Source: JAGGVT01 sp965369605 (lineage in GTDB: Bacteria; JAJVIF01; JAGGVT01). From it: a stretch of DNA of 6,471 nt. The notes beneath the pieces are model-generated. The model was not told the origin of the DNA. It made no database searches and saw nothing but the letters and a program-made list of their open reading frames with translations. This document shows positions 1 through 5,839 of the stretch, in pieces (position 1 is the first letter of the stretch; each line of letters opens with the position of its first letter). Location of the stretch: NCBI GenBank assembly GCA_965369605.1, contig CBDURE010000174.1:1-6471 (forward strand), in the 5' to 3' direction. The position numbers were made by a program, and so were the translations under genes.

Positions 1-21
1 GATTGTCGGGTTTGATTCACA

Positions 22-76
22 TTTTCATATAAAGGCATGACCGGGTTACGGGAAAAATAGGCTTTTTCAACAGCCC
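22..76. repeat. Dispersed repeat, left copy (inverted partner at 6418-6471)
   Basis: About 55 bases that reappear as the reverse complement at the right end of the window. Shared blocks in order are TTCAT, AAAGGCATGA, CGGGTTACGG, AATAG and CTTTTTCAACAGCCCC. The copies differ by a few substitutions and one- or two-base indels. Read on the minus strand, the copy lies downstream of the OstA-like gene and contains GGCT-N8-AGCC followed by TATTTTT, which could be a weak terminator. The adjoining CCCGAAAGCGGGAATGACGGG (about 75-96) resembles the GTCATTCCCGC palindromic repeats common between genes in many bacteria. No gene is visible in 1-168. Confidence 0.7.
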
Positions 77-119
77 CGAAAGCGGGAATGACGGGATCTT
101 GATTCTTTTCCTGGGTTCG

Positions 120-177
120 CATCCAATATAGCGTTAATCCGGTTCTTGAGTTAACATCCAATATAACGCTATTCCGA
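120..177. repeat. Pair of about 21-bp repeats overlapping the 3' end of the OstA-like gene
   Basis: CATCCAATATAGCGTTAATCC starts at 120 and CATCCAATATAACGCTATTCC at 155, a direct repeat with a 35-base period. The middle blocks are also reverse complements of each other: ATAGCGTTA at 128-136 and TAACGCTAT at 164-172. The region can thus form a 9-bp stem with a 27-base loop. The second copy contains the TAG stop codon (169-171) of the upstream minus-strand gene and its last residues. No T-tract follows the stem, so this is not a standard intrinsic terminator; a dispersed repeat or mRNA 3'-end structure is more likely. Confidence 0.55.
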
Positions 178-2067
178 TTTCTCCTCTTGTCTGCCTTTCT
201 TTTCCTCTTTCATTTTGTCTATCTCCTCTTCCACATCGATTTTTCCTTTTGATTTGACACTTCCGAAAGCCTCATAAACCTTGGTTGTCAACCAGAGGAT
301 TCCCTCGTCGCTTAGAAGGTCATGTTTGGATTCACGCTTGAAAATAACATTTCCGAAAACCTGAAGTTTGTCGAATTCCTTTGTGTAAATGGCTTTATCC
401 ATCGATGCCTCCTGATGTTCCTGCCAGACTTTAACATTGCCCTCTGCCTCGAAATCCTCATCTTCAGTCCACAATATGAACTTGTCAGCCTGGCCATCAA
501 CAGGTTTCTCCAAATCCTCCATTGTGTCTTCGCTTTCCTCCTCCGGGTCAACGATATCCCATTCGATAAGCCAGTCGCCGTTGTCATGGTGATATTTGAC
601 TTTGCCCTCAGCGGTTAGCAGTTTTTCCTTGTCGTCATTGATCATTTTATCAGCGCTGCTTCTTTTGTTTTTCTGAACAGCCAGCACATTGCCGTCAAGA
701 AGAGTTATTTCCTCCTCACCGTGGGATTCAAGCAGGTCGCATGTAATTGTCGTTTCTGGACGCAACAGCGCGTTAGACCAATTGTCTTCCTTGTCTTTAA
801 CAACATCCCGGTCAAAAAGCCAGTCGCCATTCTTCTGCCACAATTCGACTTTGCCTTCAAGCACGGACAGTTCAGTTTCCCTTTCATGATACATGGCAAG
901 AGCGTGAGCGTAACGGCCGTCCTGAATTAGTTTCACGATTTCAGAATCCTCAACCCATGCGAAGAATGTTTTTTCTCCCCAGTTGTAAATTACTTCGTCA
1001 CAGTAAATGGTTGTGTCATCCTGCCCCAGCGCGCGTTTTACTCTGTCCTTTTTGGGAGCGTCCTCTTCCAGCTCGTCCTCATATTCGCGGCCGTAAACGA
1101 ATATCTCCACATTCTCATGCAGGTACGCTTTCTTTTCCTTGAAAAATGCCTCGAGGCGTTCAGATTTTGAGATGCCATCCTCGCTTTCAGACAGCACACC
1201 TGTTGAGCCCCAGAATTTGCCCCACTCTTCATCGTCGTTGAATTCGCAGAATTCGCTTAGGATAATTACGTCTTCATAAACAACTTTTGAATTTCCTTCA
1301 AGAAACACAGTATGATTGAGTTTATCCCGTGTAATTTTATCCGCGCTCAAATCGACAAATTTTCTGTCCTCGGGTGGTAGCGTCTCCTCGAATTCTATTT
1401 CGATTTGAGGTATCTCTTCCTCAACGAATTCCGATACGTCAGATTCAATCTGGTCAGGTTCAGGCAGTGGCGGGCCCATGAAGTCCCATTCATCCATACC
1501 CTCGATATTTATTTCCGGCGGTGGGGGCGGAGGGCCGACAAAACTATCTGGTGGCGGCGGAGGTCCCATGATGCCCTCATCTGCATGGAATGGGCCCATC
1601 ATATCGGTTGGCGGATATGATGTCGGTTTCTGGAAATTAGTGCCGTCATGTTTTTGAAGCACATCTTGAAGGCTGCCTTTGCCCTCTCGTTTGGTTTGTT
1701 CGAACAGGCGATCGAGGTCGCGCTGGTTTGGATTCAAAGGCGGCGGCCCGTGGGTCATTCCATCGGAGTAGGTGCCGTATAAATCCGAATCGTCTTTCGG
1801 TTTAACAGTTTCGTTTTTCTCTTCTTCTTCTTCGCCCTCTGACTTTTCTTCCTCAATTATCTCCTCTTCCTGCCGCTTCTCTTCCTTGTCTCGTTTTTGA
1901 GGAACTATTGATGAACCCCGGTTTGGTTCTGCTGGCAAATCGCCCGATGATTCATCCTCTGCAAAAGCGCAAATTGAAAAGGCAAGCAGGAAGATAGCGA
2001 TGAGAATTAATTGACTGAAAAGCAGAGGGTTAAAAAGTCTGTCGGAAAAAGTTGTTTTATATCTCAT
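169..2067 (-). CDS. Secreted LptA/OstA-like protein with acidic and proline-rich N-terminal half
   Basis: With the start at 2067 the product is 632 residues. It begins with a signal peptide: MRYKTT, a hydrophobic stretch, then AFA before EDES, a type I cleavage site about 36 residues in. The cysteine in FSIC does not form a proper lipobox. An acidic Lys/Glu segment follows (nt 1810-1890), then a proline-rich stretch with (M/V)GPPPPP units (1456-1602). The C-terminal half (about 169-1360) has repeated beta-strand units such as EGKV, DGNV, EGNV and FGNV, each followed by a polar strand and A-D-K or S-D-E. This pattern is typical of the OstA/LptA fold that binds LPS acyl chains in the periplasm. 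GDWL occurs twice, about 84 residues apart. The protein is far longer than ordinary LptA (about 180 residues). The frame is open to an ATG at 2349 with AGAAGG upstream, but that start would overlap the upstream gene by 86 bases and put 94 odd residues ahead of the signal peptide, so I prefer 2067. The family call is moderately sure; function is inferred. Confidence 0.72.
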   Translation of the reverse strand: MRYKTTFSDRLFNPLLFSQLILIAIFLLAFSICAFAEDESSGDLPAEPNRGSSIVPQKRDKEEKRQEEEIIEEEKSEGEEEEEKNETVKPKDDSDLYGTYSDGMTHGPPPLNPNQRDLDRLFEQTKREGKGSLQDVLQKHDGTNFQKPTSYPPTDMMGPFHADEGIMGPPPPPDSFVGPPPPPPEINIEGMDEWDFMGPPLPEPDQIESDVSEFVEEEIPQIEIEFEETLPPEDRKFVDLSADKITRDKLNHTVFLEGNSKVVYEDVIILSEFCEFNDDEEWGKFWGSTGVLSESEDGISKSERLEAFFKEKKAYLHENVEIFVYGREYEDELEEDAPKKDRVKRALGQDDTTIYCDEVIYNWGEKTFFAWVEDSEIVKLIQDGRYAHALAMYHERETELSVLEGKVELWQKNGDWLFDRDVVKDKEDNWSNALLRPETTITCDLLESHGEEEITLLDGNVLAVQKNKRSSADKMINDDKEKLLTAEGKVKYHHDNGDWLIEWDIVDPEEESEDTMEDLEKPVDGQADKFILWTEDEDFEAEGNVKVWQEHQEASMDKAIYTKEFDKLQVFGNVIFKRESKHDLLSDEGILWLTTKVYEAFGSVKSKGKIDVEEEIDKMKEEKKGRQEEKSE

Positions 2068-2245
2068 CCCCCCCTTGGTCCCCCCGCGAGCGGGGGGAGA
2101 TTTTTTTGCATCTGTAAACAATATATCTGATCTATATACTTGCGAAGGGGAGTAACAACACTCTCCTTCCCCGCTCGCGGGGAGGGCTGGGGTGGGGGCT
2201 TCTTGTTCCGCTAACATTTCCCGACACGCTCTTAAACTCTCTGCT
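2021..2245. mobile_element. 225-bp imperfect inverted-repeat (MITE/foldback-like) element
   Basis: The two halves are inverted copies. The left arm reads inward from AGCAGAGGGTTAAAAAGTC at 2021; the right arm, read from 2245 on the minus strand, starts AGCAGAGAGTTTAAGAGCG. The outer 34 bases match at 26 positions without a gap. The spacing from tip to C-rich core is 47 bases on both sides (2021-2067 and 2199-2245). Each core holds a strong hairpin: CCCCCCGC/GCGGGGGG at 2080-2097 and CCCCGC/GCGGGG at 2169-2182. The centre (about 2109-2160) is AT-rich. There is no transposase and no clear target-site duplication. GC-rich hairpin repeats of this look are scattered in many bacterial genomes. The element lies between the two lpt-like genes and runs into the start of the downstream one. 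Confidence 0.7.
2068..2076 (-). promoter_or_regulatory. Purine-rich stretch abutting the OstA-like start codon
   Basis: On the minus strand AAGGGGGGG directly precedes the ATG at 2067. AAGG at its 5' end is a plausible, weak Shine-Dalgarno core, with five of the seven Gs as spacer. The whole stretch belongs to the inverted-repeat element, so the element rather than the original gene would provide ribosome binding. A run of seven Gs is prone to slippage, which would alter the spacing to the start codon. Confidence 0.35.
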
Positions 2246-2263
2246 ATTTGTTTCTTTGAGAAG

Positions 2264-4180
2264 TTAATCACCAGATTCCTCCTCGCTTTTTGTTTCTTTC
2301 TCAACCTCAGCTGCGTTTTCCTCTGGATTTTCTTTGGAGGATTCGACATCCTCGCCTTCTATTTCTCTTAAATCATCCTCGTATTCCTCAGGCACAAGGC
2401 TTCTTGCAATCACGGCGCCCTCTGCGATGTAGCGATTTTCCTCCGTGTAGAGAGTTAGTTTATCGGCGTTGAGACGTTCACCGTCCTTGTTTCGATATTT
2501 GACATTGCCCCAGAACACCATTATGTCATCGGTTTCGGAGAATTCGCCCTCGTTCGAAACAATGTTTTGGTCCTCCTGCTTGATATACACATTGCCAATC
2601 ATATAGACATAATCTTCATCATCGTATGAGATCATGGCGTCCGAGGTTATTTCAGTTGGCTTTTTAGCGTGTTCCTTCGCCTCCTCATCAGTCATATCCT
2701 CTAGCAATCCTTCGCGTTCAAGCCATTCGCCATCGAGCTGCTCCATGAAAACATCACCGTCAGCCTGCATGATGCCCAGTTCATCGGAATAGACCATATT
2801 TTCCGAGGTGAAGTATTTTTCCTTTTGGCGGATTTCAATTCCGCCCCAGGCGTCGATGAAATCCGTTTTCCAGAAGACGTTCATGAAGTCGCCGTATATT
2901 TCCGTTGTCTCTTTTGCCAGCGCTTTTACAGTTTTGGATGGATCCTCATTTTTTTTATCGTGTTTTTTCTTGACCTCCCTTTCCATTTTAAAAGCCCAGA
3001 TATAGACATCGAATCGCGGCTTCAGCATCTTTTGTTTCAGGTTGATATCAAGGCGGTTTGAGAATATCTTTTTGTCTTGTTTCCAGCAGTAAACCTGGCG
3101 AGCCAGCCTGTCGGGGAATTTGCCGGGGAAAGGTTCGGGTACCGGGGATGCTCTTAGCTCTCTTTCCGGCAGTTCTATTTCTTTCTCTTTACTTTCTGAT
3201 GATTCCTTTTCTTCACCGGATGTTTTTTCATCATCCTTTTTGAAGACCCCTTCAAATCCTTCCATGCCGGTTGTGCGGATGCTCTCAGGAATCAGGTCAT
3301 TCTTTTCCTTTTCATCCGACGGTTGCTGGTATTTGAACGGTACAACCGGTTTGAAATCCTCGCGTTTTAGATATGTTCGATGGCGTTTTTTTACACGGTG
3401 TGGAACATACGGGTAACACTCCATGTATTTTTCGATTTTATCATAATGGATATATTCACATTCGACATTGATGACATCATCCGGGTCGCGTTCGCCTTCG
3501 GTTTTGACATCCTCGAAATCAATCCAACCCTCGCGTGTCATGAAATTCTCACGCTCGATTCCAATGTTGAACATTGAGACACGCCCGAGGAAATCGATTC
3601 GTTCCAAATCCTTGTCGCTGAACATCATGTCCGCAAGGATATGGTTGTCATCTATCCATAGTTCAACCGGCTGAGGACAGCTCATCCGTTTATTGTCTTT
3701 TGCATCCGACCAGATTAGAGTTTCGGTGTTGAGTATAGTGCTGCCATCCTCGCTTTCAACATGGACATTGCCATACATCTTGAGTTCTTCACGATTTTTA
3801 TTATATTCCGCCTGGTCGCCAACCCCGATGAGATTAAGTTCGCCCTTTTTGAAAATCCGAAGGACTTTAATTTCCTTAGCCACACTCTTTGAGCCGTCCG
3901 AACCCTCCTCCACAATGCGGCTTTCCAATTCCCATACTTTTCCGAAATACTGATTTTTTACGCCATCCTCGATAATCTCCTCGAAATCGTATCCGGTTGC
4001 CAGCACATCCTCCACAAGCGTTACATCCGATTTTTCCTCAGCGAAAATATCCTTGAGATCCTTTTTAGCCTCACTTGCGGAAATCGTGATGAAATAAGCC
4101 AGTCCCGCGATTATCGCAAGTCCGATAACCGTGTTCTTGAGAGTTAGAACCCACGGGTATTTTTTAATCAGTTCATCCAA
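2264..4180 (-). CDS. LptC-like membrane-anchored protein fused to OstA/LptA-like repeats
   Basis: The frame begins at a TTG (4225) immediately after a TAA stop and without a ribosome site. I choose the TTG at 4180, which has AGGA seven bases upstream and gives 638 residues starting (M)DELIKKYPWV. Residues here count from the 4225 codon. One transmembrane helix lies at about 30-50 (NTVIGLAIIAGLAYFITISA). An LptC-type domain at about 90-220 shows YGNVHVES, then ILNTETLIW, CPQPVELW, ILADMMF and FLGRVSMF, matching the order of LptC strands. A charged linker (about 300-360) leads to a second set of OstA-like strands at 440-610 (WGGIEI, ADGDVFMEQLDGEWL, IGNVYIKQ, FWGNVKY, AEGAVIA) and an acidic tail. 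LptC is normally about 190 residues and anchors the LPS bridge to LptBFG; here LptC and LptA-like parts share one chain. The OstA-like gene follows downstream, likely co-transcribed. Family call fairly sure; exact start less so. Confidence 0.75.
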   Translation of the reverse strand: MDELIKKYPWVLTLKNTVIGLAIIAGLAYFITISASEAKKDLKDIFAEEKSDVTLVEDVLATGYDFEEIIEDGVKNQYFGKVWELESRIVEEGSDGSKSVAKEIKVLRIFKKGELNLIGVGDQAEYNKNREELKMYGNVHVESEDGSTILNTETLIWSDAKDNKRMSCPQPVELWIDDNHILADMMFSDKDLERIDFLGRVSMFNIGIERENFMTREGWIDFEDVKTEGERDPDDVINVECEYIHYDKIEKYMECYPYVPHRVKKRHRTYLKREDFKPVVPFKYQQPSDEKEKNDLIPESIRTTGMEGFEGVFKKDDEKTSGEEKESSESKEKEIELPERELRASPVPEPFPGKFPDRLARQVYCWKQDKKIFSNRLDINLKQKMLKPRFDVYIWAFKMEREVKKKHDKKNEDPSKTVKALAKETTEIYGDFMNVFWKTDFIDAWGGIEIRQKEKYFTSENMVYSDELGIMQADGDVFMEQLDGEWLEREGLLEDMTDEEAKEHAKKPTEITSDAMISYDDEDYVYMIGNVYIKQEDQNIVSNEGEFSETDDIMVFWGNVKYRNKDGERLNADKLTLYTEENRYIAEGAVIARSLVPEEYEDDLREIEGEDVESSKENPEENAAEVEKETKSEEESGD

Positions 4181-4187
4181 ACGAATA

Positions 4188-4191
4188 TCCT
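4188..4191 (-). promoter_or_regulatory. Ribosome binding site deciding the LptC-like start
   Basis: AGGA (inside GGGCAGGA on the minus strand) lies seven bases before the TTG at 4180. The alternative TTG at 4225 is preceded by an AT-rich stretch with no purine-rich core at usable distance. No in-frame ATG or GTG occurs before the transmembrane helix, so a TTG start seems unavoidable. Confidence 0.45.
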
Positions 4192-4368
4192 GCCCAAAGG
4201 AAATATTAACCTGTAATAACTCCAATTAACAAATGAATTTCAGACTCTTTTGCCGGAATTATCCAATTCTTTGGACAAAGTTACTCTGGCATGTGTTCAT
4301 TGCTGATAGCCTGAAATGAGCTGATTCATTCGTATATTTAATCGACTCCAGTGCCGGTTTTATTCAGT

Positions 4369-4428
4369 GTGCCAGCCTAAGGGACAGCCTCAGTGCCAGC
4401 CTAAGTGACAGCCATGGTGTCAGCCCAG
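4369..4428. repeat. Five tandem 12-bp units in the divergent intergenic region
   Basis: The units are GTGCCAGCCTAA, GGGACAGCCTCA, GTGCCAGCCTAA, GTGACAGCCATG and GTGTCAGCCCAG. Units 1 and 3 are identical, so there is also a 24-base period. A weaker relative, CAGTGCCGGT, occurs just before at about 4349-4358. The array sits between the divergent LptC-like and pseudopilin genes. It could be a multi-site operator or a dispersed tandem repeat; the sequence does not decide. Confidence 0.6.
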
Positions 4429-4447
4429 ATCTCTTCCTATATTTATA

Positions 4448-4471
4448 TATGCCCTAATATACCCTGGCATA
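4448..4471. repeat. Spaced inverted repeat TATGCC-N12-GGCATA
   Basis: Two perfect 6-base half-sites separated by 12 bases lie just beyond the tandem units and upstream of the possible pseudopilin promoter. The size and symmetry suit a dimeric regulator site, but a 6-base pair is short enough to arise by chance. Confidence 0.3.
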
Positions 4472-4517
4472 CTACGCTTTTCCCATGACGCTTTTGCGTG
4501 CTTTCTAATGGGATACC

Positions 4518-4546
4518 TTGACAGATGGCGTATCATGTGGTTTATT
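4518..4546 (+). promoter_or_regulatory. Possible sigma-70-type promoter for the pseudopilin gene
   Basis: A perfect TTGACA at 4518-4523 is followed after 17 bases by TTTATT (4541-4546), which matches the -10 consensus at four of six positions. The leader would be about 145 bases. A second possible -10, TATAAT at 4628-4633, is nearer the gene but has only a poor -35 (TGTAAA at 4606-4611). The organism's promoter consensus is unknown. Confidence 0.35.
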
Positions 4547-4682
4547 TTTAATAGTAATGTATATTATTGATTCTTTATCTAATCTCGCATAATCCCCAAA
4601 GTGTGTGTAAAATTGGTGCGCAAGTTCTATAATATAACAGAGATTATTTTATCAATTTATTCAATTCATTGATTTATTTTCT

Positions 4683-4686
4683 GGAG
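4683..4686 (+). promoter_or_regulatory. Ribosome binding site of the pseudopilin gene
   Basis: GGAG lies 11 bases before the ATG at 4698, slightly further than usual. An AGG also touches the start codon but is too close to act. No better start lies nearby, and the prepilin leader begins correctly at this ATG. Confidence 0.45.
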
Positions 4687-4697
4687 CGTGAATCAGG

Positions 4698-5729
4698 ATG
4701 AAAACATTCACGAAGAATTCTCAAGATGGTTTCACAGTAACGGAGGTGGTCGTTGTTCTGGCTGTGATTTCCATGCTGACGATAATCGCTTTGACGACTT
4801 TCAACAAGGCGAAGGAAAATGCGAAAGTCGCTCAGGTCAGGACCAACATTAATGTAATCGATACCGCACTCAAAACATTTGCCCAGAAACACCAGGGACT
4901 GTATCCCGGATTTACCGAGTGGCCTGTCAATCCGCCGTACCCGTATAGCGGACGATTGAAGGGAAATCGAATAATCGGCGGGAACAACGGGTCCGTTGAT
5001 AAAATCGAGAACCTGAACACGGGTGAGATTACAAGCACTATTGAAGCGGATAGTAAACCGAATCAGGATGATTTTCTTTCCGACATCAAACTGCCGCGTT
5101 CACCATTCAGGGATGTTCTTCCGAAGAGATATACAAGTTTCGCTGTCAGGATGAAGCCGCCTGATGCTCTTTTCGGTGAGAGTTTGCTTGTGCCATATCC
5201 GGACAATCCGCTGAAAGCGCCCGGACAGGGCATGATTAACGTGGCGTATACGCTTGGAACATATCATAAAAGCATCAACACATTCTCGCTGCTGCCTATT
5301 TCCGCAGATTCAACATCACGAATCGGACTGGCGCCGGGATATCCAAACAGCAATAACGTGATGTGGCGTTATTCGATTTATGCCCATATGTGGGATTATT
5401 ACACGCCTGATCAGGTGAATAAAGATAATTACCCGTTAGGTGAATTTGCCTATATTCCGCTTGGATTGAGCGACCCGTCCGGCGAGTACGCGACCGCATA
5501 CTGGCTTATCGGTTACGGTAATGAAAACACGTTGAAGAACAGCCCGTATAACCAACTGTTGGATAATCCCAATTTTCCTAATTTCCCGTCTTCGATGGGG
5601 GGGGATAGCAATCCAACAACACCACCGACCGCGGGAACATATGAGCATTCTGTCCGGCAGTTTGTGAAAGGCGCGTTGATAATCAAAGCGTCGAAGTATG
5701 AGGATCAGTTGGTGATAAACAGGAATTAG
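4698..5729 (+). CDS. Type II secretion/type IV pilus pseudopilin-like protein
   Basis: The product is 343 residues. It opens with an 11-residue leader and a class III prepilin site, DG/FTVTE, with Phe12 as the first mature residue and Glu16 at the +5 position needed for N-methylation and assembly. A hydrophobic helix follows (VVVVLAVISMLTIIALTTF), then an amphipathic helix (about 35-66) ending KTFAQKHQGLYPG, as in GspG-type pseudopilins. The prepilin peptidase would cut it at the inner membrane, and the mature protein would join a pilus-like fibre. The remainder (about 67-343) is a large Tyr-, Pro- and Asn-rich domain with YWLIGYGNENTL near residue 270, which I do not recognise as a named domain. 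GspG is about 140 residues, so this is an enlarged type. No secretion machinery gene is adjacent. The N-terminal call is strong; substrate and fibre type are unknown. Confidence 0.82.
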   Translation: MKTFTKNSQDGFTVTEVVVVLAVISMLTIIALTTFNKAKENAKVAQVRTNINVIDTALKTFAQKHQGLYPGFTEWPVNPPYPYSGRLKGNRIIGGNNGSVDKIENLNTGEITSTIEADSKPNQDDFLSDIKLPRSPFRDVLPKRYTSFAVRMKPPDALFGESLLVPYPDNPLKAPGQGMINVAYTLGTYHKSINTFSLLPISADSTSRIGLAPGYPNSNNVMWRYSIYAHMWDYYTPDQVNKDNYPLGEFAYIPLGLSDPSGEYATAYWLIGYGNENTLKNSPYNQLLDNPNFPNFPSSMGGDSNPTTPPTAGTYEHSVRQFVKGALIIKASKYEDQLVINRN

Positions 5730-5748
5730 CTATTATGAATTGTTAAAG

Positions 5749-5768
5749 CAGAGGGTTAAAACCCTCTG
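5749..5768. terminator. Hairpin just after the pseudopilin gene
   Basis: CAGAGGGTT and AACCCTCTG form a perfect 9-bp stem with a 2-base AA loop, 19 bases after the stop codon. The following TTATTTG is only a weak T-tract, so it may be an attenuating or RNA-protecting hairpin rather than the main terminator. Bases 5747-5761 are identical to the tip of the inverted-repeat element at 2021-2035, so it may derive from a dispersed repeat. Confidence 0.5.
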
Positions 5769-5785
5769 TTATTTGATAAACAAAT

Positions 5786-5817
5786 AAAAAACACCCGGGT
5801 CAGATGCCCGGGTTTTT
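5786..5817. terminator. Bidirectional intrinsic terminator between convergent genes
   Basis: ACCCGGG (5793-5799) pairs with CCCGGGT (5807-5813) around a 7-base loop. TTTTT follows on the plus strand. AAAAAA precedes the stem, giving a T-tract on the minus strand. It lies between the ends of the pseudopilin (plus) and epimerase (minus) genes and can stop transcription from both. Confidence 0.85.
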
Positions 5818-5839
5818 GTTGGCGTTTTTGAAAATAACA

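Noticed and set aside
957..1620. Plus-strand reading frames across the OstA-like gene, such as 957-1142 and 1405-1620
   Set aside because: They are antisense to a gene with clear protein features, lack ribosome sites and have unnatural composition.
2035..2070. Lipoprotein signal in the OstA-like protein
   Set aside because: The cysteine in FSIC (further into the gene, near 1966) is preceded by Ile instead of Gly, Ala or Ser, and an AFA type I site follows.
2068..2349. Start of the OstA-like protein at the ATG at 2349
   Set aside because: AGAAGG lies upstream, but this start overlaps the LptC-like gene by 86 bases and adds residues translated from the repeat element ahead of a clear signal peptide. 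The Lys/Arg-rich start reads as a frame-shifted copy of the Glu-rich tail of the other gene.
4181..4225. LptC-like start at the TTG at 4225
   Set aside because: It follows directly after an in-frame stop and has no ribosome site, whereas the TTG at 4180 has AGGA at good distance. It cannot be excluded.
4369..4428. CRISPR array
   Set aside because: The units are 12 bases, contiguous and without spacers, and no cas gene is present.
4567..4593. Promoter TTGATT / CATAAT
   Set aside because: The gap is only 15 bases and both boxes are imperfect; the TTGACA-17-TTTATT pair is better.
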